This document shows positions 24,426 through 32,455 of a DNA stretch of 64,000 nucleotides, piece by piece. This stretch comes from JAAYUK01 sp964392915 (GTDB taxonomy: Bacteria; Nitrospirota; Thermodesulfovibrionia; Thermodesulfovibrionales; Dissulfurispiraceae), in NCBI GenBank assembly GCA_964392915.1, contig CAYMRS010000002.1, forward strand, positions 32,221 to 96,220, read 5' to 3'. Under the pieces are notes generated by a model. The model did no database searches and was not told the origin of the DNA. It was given only the letters and a program-made list of their open reading frames with translations. Position 1 is the first letter of the stretch, and each line of letters starts with the position of its first letter. A program made the translations under genes and the position numbers.

Positions 24426-26399
24426 ATGCGGAGTCTCAAAGGCACTTGGCAAATAATAGCAGGCATTATTGCCGGCATTTGGGGGATATTTATCATTTAT
24501 ACCTCTCTGACAGTGGCTCTTCATCCGCTGCTGCAGGGAGGCATCTCTCTCAGCTTCGGATTGGCGCTGGTTTATCTTGCCTATCCGGTGTCAAAGTCGT
24601 TACTTACTTCCCCTCAGAAAAGTTCTTCTTTTTCAGCCATTACCATCTTTGGCACCAAGGAGAGTCCGTCAATTCTGGATCTGGCTCTTATCGTAACAAG
24701 TATTGTTCCCTGCGTGTACATCATGATTCATTGGGAGGAGATAGTCCGAAACCCTGGTGTGTATGAAACGCATCACCTTGTGCTCGGCGCTATCCTCACG
24801 CTCTGCCTGCTTGAAGGCACGCGAAGGTCACTGGGAGTGGTCATCCCGTTGGTGGTTTTGGGATTTGTCGGATACGCGCTCTTTGGGCCCTATATGCCGG
24901 GATCGTTCGCGCATTCAGGATTCACCATGGAGGAAATGTTATATCAGAGCTACCTCATGACAGAAGGCATCTGGGGTCTGCTCACGGATATGACGAGCAG
25001 GATTATCGCGCCGTTCGTCATATTCGGTCCGGTGCTTTTTGCGACAGGCGTGGGCAAGGTCTTTATGGACATTGCTCAGGCATGGGGTGGCAGGCTGAGG
25101 GGCGGACCGGGGCATGTAGCGGTCATCTCGAGCTCTTTTTTCGGCATGCTTTCCGGCTCATCGGTGGCAAATGTAGCGACTACGGGAGCATTCACCATCC
25201 CCACCATGAAAAAACTTGGCTTCCCGCGGGAGCTTGCTGCCGGAGTTGAGGCGTCCGCGTCCTCAGGCGGCCAGATAATGCCGCCTATCATGGGTGCCGG
25301 CTGTTTCATCATGGCAGAGTTTTTAAACATTCCGTATACAAAAATCATGATTGCCGGCATTATCCCTGCGTTTGTGTATTTTATCGGCATTTCAGCCGGA
25401 ATATGGATAGAAGCGGGCAGATATGGCATGGGCACACTGCCGAAAGAGCTTATTCCATCGCTGAGAGCGGTCTTTACTCCCCGGGTGATATTGAACTTTG
25501 TGTTGCCGATAGGTACCCTTACTGCGCTGCTCTTTTCTTTCTATCCACCCCAGATATGCGCGAGCTGGTCGCTTCTTATCTCCATGGTAACATTCCTTTT
25601 CTTTGGCGGCGGTTTTTCTGCACAGGAGTTATGGCAGCGGACGAAGATAATCTGGCAGGGGTATTTTAATGGCATAATGTCAGCCCTTGCCTGGCTTATG
25701 GTCATGATGAGCTGTGTGCAGGTTGCGGTCACGGTCATTTCGCTGACCGGCTTTGGAGTCAAGGTTTCCGAGATTATTATCAATCTCTCGGGACAGAACA
25801 TATACCTTGCCCTGATTGCCGCCATGTTTACCGCTGTGATACTCGGCATGGGCATGACGACGACCGCCGCGTATGTCATAGCGGCGGCGGTGCTTGTTCC
25901 GGCCATGGAAGGCATGGGGTTTGATCCCCTGGCGAGCCATATGTTTATCTTCTATTTCGCGATAAAATCCGGCCTGACTCCCCCGGTGTGTATTGCGGTA
26001 TTTACTGCCGTCGCCATCTCAGGAGGCAGTTGGGTCAGGGCTGCCTGGGACTCCATGCGCCTCGGCATCGGCGGCTACATCATGCCCTTTTATTTTTTAT
26101 TTGTGCCGTCGTTTCTCATGCAGGGTTCCTGGGAAGATATTGTTTTCCATGCCTTTGGTGCCTTTGTGGCAATGTTTACGATTGAAGCGGGATTGATGGG
26201 ATATTTTACAAAGCCGCTTACTTATGTTGAGCGGTTTTTGTACTTTTTCGGCGGATTGGTAATGATGGCTCCGGGTTATTACACGTTTATTGGTCTTGCC
26301 ATAGCGCTGGTGGCATATCTGAGCGAACGGTTTAACTTTGAAATCCCTGTCATTTCCAGGAGACCGAAACAGCTTATCATGAAGCATAAAACGCAATAA
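24426..26399 (+). CDS. TRAP transporter fused permease (DctQM type)
   Basis: A 657-residue inner-membrane protein. The N-terminal part (about 1-150, roughly four to five transmembrane segments) corresponds to the small DctQ subunit. The rest (about 150-640) is the large DctM subunit, with the family signatures FGMLSGSSVANVATTGAFTI and EASASSGGQIMPPIMGAGCF. TRAP transporters use Na+ or proton gradients rather than ATP. This is the energy-coupling partner of the TAXI receptor two genes upstream. The operon ends with a GC-rich hairpin just after the stop. Confidence 0.93.
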   Translation: MRSLKGTWQIIAGIIAGIWGIFIIYTSLTVALHPLLQGGISLSFGLALVYLAYPVSKSLLTSPQKSSSFSAITIFGTKESPSILDLALIVTSIVPCVYIMIHWEEIVRNPGVYETHHLVLGAILTLCLLEGTRRSLGVVIPLVVLGFVGYALFGPYMPGSFAHSGFTMEEMLYQSYLMTEGIWGLLTDMTSRIIAPFVIFGPVLFATGVGKVFMDIAQAWGGRLRGGPGHVAVISSSFFGMLSGSSVANVATTGAFTIPTMKKLGFPRELAAGVEASASSGGQIMPPIMGAGCFIMAEFLNIPYTKIMIAGIIPAFVYFIGISAGIWIEAGRYGMGTLPKELIPSLRAVFTPRVILNFVLPIGTLTALLFSFYPPQICASWSLLISMVTFLFFGGGFSAQELWQRTKIIWQGYFNGIMSALAWLMVMMSCVQVAVTVISLTGFGVKVSEIIINLSGQNIYLALIAAMFTAVILGMGMTTTAAYVIAAAVLVPAMEGMGFDPLASHMFIFYFAIKSGLTPPVCIAVFTAVAISGGSWVRAAWDSMRLGIGGYIMPFYFLFVPSFLMQGSWEDIVFHAFGAFVAMFTIEAGLMGYFTKPLTYVERFLYFFGGLVMMAPGYYTFIGLAIALVAYLSERFNFEIPVISRRPKQLIMKHKTQ

Positions 26400-26409
26400 T
26401 GACCATCAA

Positions 26410-26442
26410 GGCCGGATTTGGATTCTGGATCCAGGTCCGGCC
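26410..26442 (+). terminator. GC-rich hairpin after the TRAP operon
   Basis: GGCCGGA (26410-26416) pairs with TCCGGCC (26436-26442) around an inner CTGGATCCAG palindrome. There is no T run, so it may be a weak terminator or an mRNA-end stabiliser. Confidence 0.4.
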
Positions 26443-26502
26443 ACAGCTTCACAATGTTCTGCATGCCGAGCCTATAACACATGCACGACAGTGACGGAGT
26501 GC

Positions 26503-27408
26503 ATGCATAACACGAAATCAATGACCATTCAGAACCCAGCCTTATTTCGCCCGGTGCCTTCACTCAGGCGGTTTCTCGACACGCTGTATCGACAATGCGA
26601 TATCCGTGCCTGCATCAATGGAGATCCAATTGAATTCCCGCACCGCTACACGGAACCGCGCGATATTGAGACTGCAGGGCTTATTGCCGCGGTGCTGGCT
26701 TACGGCAGGGTCGATCTTTTCAAGCAGGTTATAAAGCGTATTCTCCACCGCATGGGACAGAGTCCGGCGGCTTTTTTGGCTGATTTTTCGCTGCGGCGGG
26801 ACGCAAAGCTTTTTTCCGGCATTTATTATCGGTTTAATACAACCGATGATATTGTTCTTTTTCTCCATGCGCTGCACCGGATCATGAAAAATCACGGCAG
26901 CATTGAAAATGCTTTCTGCAGGCATATGCGCCCGGATGCTTCAACGGTGGAGGATGCTCTTGCAGGTTTTGTTGCCGAGGTTCATGCGGCAGCGGAAACA
27001 AAAGAGTCTCGCAGTCGTGGTTTTTCGCAGTTTTTTCCGTCCCCGGCGAATGGCAGCGCCTGCAAGCGGCTGAACCTCTATCTCCGGTGGATGGTCCGGC
27101 AGGCGGCACCGGACTTTGGCATATGGCGAGGCATCCGCGCCGACCAGCTTGTCATCCCCCTTGACCTGCATATCAGCCGGATAGGGCGGTGTTTCGGGTT
27201 GACCACAAGAAAGAGCGATGATTGGAAAACTGCCGTGGAAATAACCGGCTCACTGAAACGGTTTGATCCTGACGACCCGCTCAAGTACGACTTCGCGCTC
27301 TGTCACTTGGGAATAACGCAGGAGTGCCGCGTGGATAAATGCGCAAGCTGCAGGATGCCGGGAGCCGGGAAGTTCGGACATCAGGCAGCACGGAAACGGA
27401 AAAAATAA
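26503..27408 (+). CDS. DUF2400 (TIGR02757) family protein
   Basis: About 301 residues. The start is uncertain: an upstream GTG (26491), the ATG at 26503 and an ATG at 26521 are all in frame, and only a short-spaced GGAG supports 26503. Family-type stretches are visible: DPIEFPHRYTEPRDIETAGL, AAVLAYGRVDLFKQVI, RLNLYLRWMVR, and DQLVIPLDLHISRIGR, with a Cys-rich C-terminus (ECRVDKCASC). The family is conserved in several anaerobes but uncharacterised. Some structural resemblance to helix-hairpin-helix DNA glycosylases has been suggested by the Asp/Cys layout, which I cannot test. It is convergent with the nitrilase gene. Confidence 0.82.
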   Translation: MHNTKSMTIQNPALFRPVPSLRRFLDTLYRQCDIRACINGDPIEFPHRYTEPRDIETAGLIAAVLAYGRVDLFKQVIKRILHRMGQSPAAFLADFSLRRDAKLFSGIYYRFNTTDDIVLFLHALHRIMKNHGSIENAFCRHMRPDASTVEDALAGFVAEVHAAAETKESRSRGFSQFFPSPANGSACKRLNLYLRWMVRQAAPDFGIWRGIRADQLVIPLDLHISRIGRCFGLTTRKSDDWKTAVEITGSLKRFDPDDPLKYDFALCHLGITQECRVDKCASCRMPGAGKFGHQAARKRKK

Positions 27409-27427
27409 GCGGATTACTGTCTGCCCG

Positions 27428-28183
27428 TCAATGTTTCGGCAGAAACGGATAGCGATTCCGCACAGCCGCAACCATTGTCGGATCAATGTCCGCCGCCGCC
27501 CAATCATTACGCCAGTCGAGCTGTGAGACAATCGTACCCAAGGGATCAATCACCAACGAGCCCCCTGTGTATTGTATGCCGCTGCCGTCCTTGCCGAGGC
27601 GGTTCACGCCGACAATATAGCATTGATTCTCGATTGCGCGTGCCTTCAGGAGCGTTTCCCAATGAATCATCCGTTCTGCAGGCCAGTTGGCGATAACAAA
27701 GATAACCTGCACATCGGCGCTGACCTGCCTGAACAGTTCCGGAAAGCGCAGGTCGTAACAGATAAAAACGCTTGCAAGAACCTCATCGAGCCTGAAGATG
27801 ACAGGCTTTTTCCCAGGACGGTATGAATAATCCTCTGAAATGAGTGGAAACGCACGCATTTTTGTATAGCGGTCTCGCAGACAACCGGTGCGATCAAACA
27901 CCAGAGCGCTGTTGGTTCCACGGCGGTCATGTGGTTTTATGCCTGCAATTCCGGCAATGATATTAATTCCCCAACTTTCGGCCTGTTTTGCCAGGAAACC
28001 GGTGGTTTCCAGCCCGTCTGAAACAGCGGCCAGATTCATGGTAAAGCCGGTGGAGAACATTTCGGGCAGGACCGCAACATCGCACTGCGCGCGCGCTGCT
28101 TCGGCAATCAGATGCGAGGCAGTTATGCAGTTTCTGGACTCATCCTCCCACGCGCTGTTTATTTGCAAAAGGGCGATTTTCAT
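27428..28183 (-). CDS. Nitrilase-family amidohydrolase (omega-amidase/YafV-like)
   Basis: A 251-residue carbon-nitrogen hydrolase. The catalytic triad is visible as Glu41 (VLPEMFSTGF), Lys108 (YTKMRAFPL) and Cys142 (VFICYDLRFPELF). The sequence style matches the omega-amidase branch (Nit2/YafV), which hydrolyses 2-oxoglutaramate-type amides or repairs metabolites. Exact substrate is not decided. The ATG at 28183 lies 4 bases after the stop of the nuclease gene, so the two are co-transcribed and probably coupled. Confidence 0.9.
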   Translation of the reverse strand: MKIALLQINSAWEDESRNCITASHLIAEAARAQCDVAVLPEMFSTGFTMNLAAVSDGLETTGFLAKQAESWGINIIAGIAGIKPHDRRGTNSALVFDRTGCLRDRYTKMRAFPLISEDYSYRPGKKPVIFRLDEVLASVFICYDLRFPELFRQVSADVQVIFVIANWPAERMIHWETLLKARAIENQCYIVGVNRLGKDGSGIQYTGGSLVIDPLGTIVSQLDWRNDWAAADIDPTMVAAVRNRYPFLPKH

Positions 28184-28187
28184 AGCA

Positions 28188-29036
28188 TTAATCACGTCCA
28201 ATGAGCTCTGCTGCCTGCTTTTTGAGGCTCTGCGTAATCTGCTCACTCACATGCAGGCGCTCCGCGATTTCCCTGCTGTCAGCAAATGCAATGTCCTGCA
28301 CCAGAATAATGTCATTGGCGATGCACATATCAAGCGTGTGGCGTTCGGCAAACTGCAGCACCGTTACCGGATACAGTTTTTTGTCTTCTATCAGCCGCTC
28401 GAGGCTCTGCTGCTTTTCAGGATAGCGCCAGCTGACCAGCTTGAGTCCCGAACACTCGGCAAAAGCGATTGCATCGCCTGAACAGCGTGTATTGGTGACG
28501 AGCCATCCCTGACGGAAGAGGCCGTTGTTCTCAGGGGCAAGATCGTAGGCTTTTTTTATATCCTGGAAACGGGCATGCACATACATCGCGACTTTTACGT
28601 CGGTCTTTTTTCCGGGATCGTTGTGGTATTTGCATTCAATCATATGTTTGCCGATGCTGTCCGACGCGATGATATCGACTTCGTGGCTGATGCAAAATCC
28701 CCGAACGATAATGTTGGTGGATGACTGATATCCATAAGATTGCAGGATTTTCGCAAAAAAACGCTCAAACGGAAACCCCGACGGACCGAGCGAATAAATG
28801 GCACGCTTCAGGGAGTAGCGCATGCCGGACACGCGGTTATATTTGCGGAGAAGGCGCTTTGCGAGCTTGAATATCTGTCTGGTGTGCGCTCCGCTTGGCA
28901 TCTGGCGATAAACCTCTTCCGCTATCTCAAGCGCAATATCATGCGGGGCGCCGACACGCACCAAGGAATTTATCAGCTTGGCTTGCTGAAAGGCCTCGTG
29001 CTCCCCCGATGCTTTTGTTATGGATTTTCCGTTCAT
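28188..29036 (-). CDS. ATP-cone plus Mrr-like restriction-endonuclease-fold protein
   Basis: A 282-residue protein. Residues about 5-90 match an ATP-cone regulatory domain, as in ribonucleotide reductases and NrdR. Residues about 90-200 carry a PD-(D/E)xK nuclease core with Asp121 (SHEVDIIASD) and Glu134-x-Lys136 (HMIECKYHND). A C-terminal helical part (about 225-280) may be DNA-binding. The family fuses nucleotide sensing to a predicted DNase. The role is unproven, possibly DNA repair or genome defence. A possible -10 (TACAAT, minus strand, 29042-29047) lies so close to the ATG that the message may be leaderless. It shares an operon with the downstream amidase. Confidence 0.82.
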   Translation of the reverse strand: MNGKSITKASGEHEAFQQAKLINSLVRVGAPHDIALEIAEEVYRQMPSGAHTRQIFKLAKRLLRKYNRVSGMRYSLKRAIYSLGPSGFPFERFFAKILQSYGYQSSTNIIVRGFCISHEVDIIASDSIGKHMIECKYHNDPGKKTDVKVAMYVHARFQDIKKAYDLAPENNGLFRQGWLVTNTRCSGDAIAFAECSGLKLVSWRYPEKQQSLERLIEDKKLYPVTVLQFAERHTLDMCIANDIILVQDIAFADSREIAERLHVSEQITQSLKKQAAELIGRD

Positions 29037-29281
29037 ATGCAATTGTACACAATATTAAGCGCGTGCGCAGTTTATGATGCCTTTGAAAGGGAAGGAGACC
29101 GCTGGTAAATTGTCTTAAACGGAAGGCCTCCCCTAAACACTTTTATGCCGGGCACACTCGGATACTATGAAATAGACCGCACTTTTTCTGCAATATGCCG
29201 CACTTGCTCTAACGAAGAGCTGTTATTGTCAATAGACAGAACCTCCTTCTGTCCAGTGCAGCTAACGAATCGAGCGATTCA

Positions 29282-29403
29282 TCAACGGATGATTTGTTTG
29301 AGTAGATTGATTGTCGTATCGACTGGAGCGGAACCGCCGGCTTTGTTGTTTCCACTTCCGTCACCCCCAGCGCTTGCGGAATCAACCGCTCCGGACGCAC
29401 CCC
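29282..29403 (-). other. Possible frameshifted C-terminal extension of the cysteine-rich protein
   Basis: Directly after the stop of the Cys-rich gene, the -1 frame stays open to a TGA at 29282-29284. It encodes a very protein-like Gly/Ser/Ala/Asn-rich tail (GASGAVDSASAGGDGSGNNK, then a short hydrophobic helix ending LLKQIIR). This suggests a frameshift near the AAGAAAAG tract around 29410-29420, whether real, programmed or an assembly error. The rest of the gap, 29285-29403 in other frames and up to 29036, holds nothing I recognise. Confidence 0.4.
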
Positions 29404-30147
29404 TTACTGACTTTTCTTCAGTTTCTCATAGCACTGGTGGCGTTTATAATTATTGTCATGAATTGGATTCCAGAAGCAATCAACCGCCATTTTATCGTTC
29501 TTCCATTTGTTGTAGCAGGTCATGTCTTCTTCCCTGGAGCAGTCCGGCACCATCGTGCAGCCGCAATCTTCGATCGTGGGACCACATTTTTTCGCCCAAA
29601 AATCCGACATGGTTTCATCCTTTTTGGGGCAGACGAATCGCGGAGTCCCCATGCAGGGACCGGCGGAATTACCCGGACCGAAGGTCAGGTCTTTGTGGTT
29701 GAAACATTCGGAATGCTGGCGTTTCTCCTTGCATTCCTTCGGCTCAGTATTTCCGGCGAGGCCGAATTTAGGTTGGTTGTATTTGCTGCAATCGACAAGA
29801 CTGGAATTGCCGATACGGATCTCGCAGTCCGTGGAGGAACCCTTGCGGCAGCATATGCTGGCTTTGTTGAACAGCCGGCAGCCGCACTTCTGCAATTCCG
29901 TCACATCATAATCCCAGCAGGAGCCGACAGGGGTTATGTAATGCTTATTATGAAGCTGGTTCGTTGTTCGCTGACCGCCACGGGACGTGGCATCAAGAAC
30001 CTTCGCTTTATACTGCCCTTCCCACATCTTGATAAACTGGCTTTTTGAAGGCTCCGCATGCGCCGTTCCGACGAGAAACACTATGCCGATAAATACCAGC
30101 AAAGCATTGATAAATATTAATGTTCCTGATGTTTTATCTTTTTCCAT
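29404..30147 (-). CDS. Secreted cysteine-rich protein of unknown function
   Basis: A 247-residue protein with a signal peptide (MEKDKTSGTLIFINALLVFI, cleavage near AHAEP). The mature part has about twenty cysteines in clusters such as QKCGCRLF, ASICCRKG, EDCGCTMV and MTCYNKWKN, with conserved-looking Trp/Tyr residues. This implies many disulfides or metal ligands in the periplasm or outside the cell. I recognise no family. AAGGAG lies 11 bases before the ATG. The frame may be cut short: see the -1-frame tail downstream. It stands alone between a nuclease operon and a tRNA gene. Confidence 0.7.
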   Translation of the reverse strand: MEKDKTSGTLIFINALLVFIGIVFLVGTAHAEPSKSQFIKMWEGQYKAKVLDATSRGGQRTTNQLHNKHYITPVGSCWDYDVTELQKCGCRLFNKASICCRKGSSTDCEIRIGNSSLVDCSKYNQPKFGLAGNTEPKECKEKRQHSECFNHKDLTFGPGNSAGPCMGTPRFVCPKKDETMSDFWAKKCGPTIEDCGCTMVPDCSREEDMTCYNKWKNDKMAVDCFWNPIHDNNYKRHQCYEKLKKSQ

Positions 30148-30410
30148 GTCTTCTTATTCTCCTTTTCCTGCATATGGCAGGAGATCTGTCCGGATTAATA
30201 AATCGGGATCCGCTTAGGGATAGTTCCATCATCATAATTTTAGGCAAATACTACAAGATAATTCACGGAAATACAATTTAGCGACTGGTGGGAGAACAGG
30301 TGGATAATTCTTGGGCATTTGTTTTTTGACTCTCTTCTGATGGTGCTACGACTGTTTTGAGAGTGTCTTTGCAAATGATGCTGTTACAGACGGAAATAAC
30401 TGCACATAAT

Positions 30411-30449
30411 CGAAAAAGCCGGACTCGTTTTCGCAACCCGGCTTTTTCG
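30411..30449 (-). terminator. Intrinsic terminator downstream of tRNA-Val
   Basis: A 12-bp perfect stem, CGAAAAAGCCGG (30411-30422) with CCGGCTTTTTCG (30438-30449), lies about 27 bases past the tRNA 3' end. On the minus strand the 3' arm ends in a T run. The rest of 30148-30475 shows nothing recognisable. Confidence 0.7.
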
Positions 30450-30475
30450 ATGTGTCTGATTTTGTTGAATTTACA

Positions 30476-30550
<75 letters not shown>

Positions 30551-30563
30551 TCCGAGGAAGTTA

Positions 30564-30593
30564 ATTAAACCGCAAAGCCGCGGCCTTTGTCAA
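30564..30593 (-). promoter_or_regulatory. tRNA-Val promoter
   Basis: On the minus strand a perfect TTGACA (30593-30588) and TTTAAT (30569-30564) are 18 bases apart and end 13 bases before the tRNA 5' end. This is the normal layout for a stable-RNA promoter. Confidence 0.8.
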
Positions 30594-30610
30594 GTAAAGT
30601 GCCGAAGTTC

Positions 30611-30640
30611 TTGAATCTTCGGTACTTTGCATGATAAGAT
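30611..30640 (+). promoter_or_regulatory. Promoter of the lytic transglycosylase, near-leaderless
   Basis: TTGAAT (30611-30616) and TAAGAT (30635-30640) are 18 bases apart, only 9 bases before the ATG at 30650. The expected transcript starts about 3 bases before the gene. An imperfect 12-bp hairpin (30596-30607 with 30617-30628) overlaps the -35. Confidence 0.5.
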
Positions 30641-30649
30641 TGAAGCAAA

Positions 30650-31435
30650 ATGATGGTAATGGTATTCATAAGCATTTTTATAAGCGGTTTCGCGTTCTAT
30701 GCCGGTGATGCATCGGCTGATGTATATCAGTCTGTTGCTCCTGACGGTTCCGTAGTGTTTACTAACACTCCGTACAGGAAATCTGATCGTGTTATGTACA
30801 AAGAGCGCAAGCAGCTTCTTCAGCCTGCTGCTGAGAAAGCCACTGCCGACAAGAAGGCTGAACAGCCAATGGAAAAGCTTTCTGATGATGCTGGCAAGAA
30901 ACCCGATGTGGTTAAGGCATCGCTGAAACGCGAAACGGTTGCCGCAAGAACATCTGCATATACGGATATTGTTGAAGAAAAAGCGAAGAAGCATAATGTC
31001 GATCCCAAGCTGGTAAAGTCGGTGATCCGCGCCGAGTCGAACTGGAACTCGAGAGCCGTCTCCCCGAAGGGAGCAATGGGGCTGATGCAGCTGATGCCTC
31101 AGACCGCCCAGCTCATGGGTGTCGGCAACGCATTTGATCCTGAGGAAAACATCGAGGGCGGCGTGAAATACCTCCGTTATCTGCTCAGCCGTTTCAATGG
31201 AAATCTGACGCTTGCACTTGCTGCCTATAATGCCGGACCCAAGGCTGTCGACCGTAAAGGCGGCGTTCCGGGCATTCCGGAAACGGTCGATTATGTGCAG
31301 AAAGTTATGGGTGATTATACCGGCGCAGCTCCGCTTGCTTATATTCCGCTTTCATCAGTGACACGCATCCACAAGGTCGCGCTCAGGGACGGCACCATTC
31401 TTTACACCAATCTGTTGTCTCGCAAATCCGACTAG
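30650..31435 (+). CDS. Lytic murein transglycosylase (SLT family) with DUF4124
   Basis: A 261-residue exported enzyme that cleaves the glycan strand of peptidoglycan to form 1,6-anhydro ends. The N-terminus is a short signal segment. Residues about 24-50 are a DUF4124 module (VYQSVAPDGSVVFTNTP). A Lys/Ala-rich linker follows. The SLT lysozyme-like domain (about 103-225) carries catalytic Glu129 in IRAESNWN and the motifs GAMGLMQLMPQTA and ALAAYNAGP. An in-frame TGA at 30641 fixes the start region, and three ATGs within 12 bases are possible. No Shine-Dalgarno is visible. Confidence 0.92.
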   Translation: MMVMVFISIFISGFAFYAGDASADVYQSVAPDGSVVFTNTPYRKSDRVMYKERKQLLQPAAEKATADKKAEQPMEKLSDDAGKKPDVVKASLKRETVAARTSAYTDIVEEKAKKHNVDPKLVKSVIRAESNWNSRAVSPKGAMGLMQLMPQTAQLMGVGNAFDPEENIEGGVKYLRYLLSRFNGNLTLALAAYNAGPKAVDRKGGVPGIPETVDYVQKVMGDYTGAAPLAYIPLSSVTRIHKVALRDGTILYTNLLSRKSD

Positions 31436-31465
31436 GTTCACGCTGACAATTGACAGGGAGATTGC

Positions 31466-32455
31466 ATGATTCAGGATCAAAAGCATCTTGTTGATGAAAT
31501 AATGCGCTTCAAGGAACAACGCAAAGCAATACTACTTGCACACAACTATCAAAGAGATGAAGTGCAGGAGATTGCCGATTATACCGGCGATTCGCTTGAG
31601 CTTTCCCGCACTGCCGCATCCATCGACTGCGACGTCATTGTTTTTTGCGGTGTTCACTTTATGGCGGAGAGTGCGGCCATCCTCTCGCCGGATAAGACGG
31701 TGCTGCTGCCCGCGATGGATGCGGGCTGCCCGATGGCTGACATGGTTCAGCTCGAGGGGCCGCGGCACGTCTGGAAAACATTTCCCGGATATGACAAACA
31801 GCCCGTTTTTTCGTTCCCGCATGAGTTTACCCTCCGTGATATGAAGTCGCGGTATCCGGGAGCTCCTGTTGTTGCGTATGTCAATACATCTGCGGCGGTG
31901 AAGGCAGAAAGCGACATTTGCTGCACTTCTGCCAATGTGGCACAGGTTATTGAGTCTTTGCCCGAGAATGAGATTATCTGTATTCCCGACCGGAACCTTT
32001 CCGCCTGGGCGCAAAAGAACTCGTCAAAGAAGATCATAACGTGGGATGGCTTTTGTCATGTACATGACCGCCTGACCCTGAAAGATGTTGCGCAGGTGAG
32101 GGCGGCTCATCCCGATGCTGTTGTGCTTGCGCATCCTGAGTGTCCTCTTGAGGTGCTTGAGGCTGCTGACCATGTGACAAGCACGTCCGGCATGCTGCGG
32201 TATGCCAGGAGTTCCGGTGCGAAGGAATTTATTGTCGGAACCGAGGGAGGGCTCATATTCCGCCTGCGCAAAGAGAATCCGGACAAGGTTTTTTATCCTT
32301 TGCGGAGCGACATGATCTGTCCGAATATGAAGAAAAATACGCTCAAGAATGTGCTTCATGTCCTGCAGGCTATGGACAACGTAATCACTGTTCCGGAAGG
32401 TATCCGCATCCGGGCAAAAAAGGCGCTCGATCGCATGCTTGCCATCCCCTCGTGA
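31466..32455 (+). CDS. nadA: Quinolinate synthase
   Basis: A 329-residue [4Fe-4S] enzyme condensing iminoaspartate and dihydroxyacetone phosphate to quinolinate in NAD synthesis. Family stretches: ILLAHNYQRDEVQEIADYTG, VIVFCGVHFMAESAAIL, AHPECPLEVLEAADH and STSGMLRYA, with the cluster cysteines in the FCGVHF, CTSANV and MICPNMK segments. AGGGAG lies before the ATG. Its stop overlaps the next gene's GTG start by 4 bases (GTGA). No nadB or nadC is seen nearby. Confidence 0.96.
   Translation: MIQDQKHLVDEIMRFKEQRKAILLAHNYQRDEVQEIADYTGDSLELSRTAASIDCDVIVFCGVHFMAESAAILSPDKTVLLPAMDAGCPMADMVQLEGPRHVWKTFPGYDKQPVFSFPHEFTLRDMKSRYPGAPVVAYVNTSAAVKAESDICCTSANVAQVIESLPENEIICIPDRNLSAWAQKNSSKKIITWDGFCHVHDRLTLKDVAQVRAAHPDAVVLAHPECPLEVLEAADHVTSTSGMLRYARSSGAKEFIVGTEGGLIFRLRKENPDKVFYPLRSDMICPNMKKNTLKNVLHVLQAMDNVITVPEGIRIRAKKALDRMLAIPS

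Noticed and set aside
29311..30048. Plus-strand frame of 245 codons
   Set aside because: Antisense to the Cys-rich gene, which has a signal peptide and a ribosome binding site.
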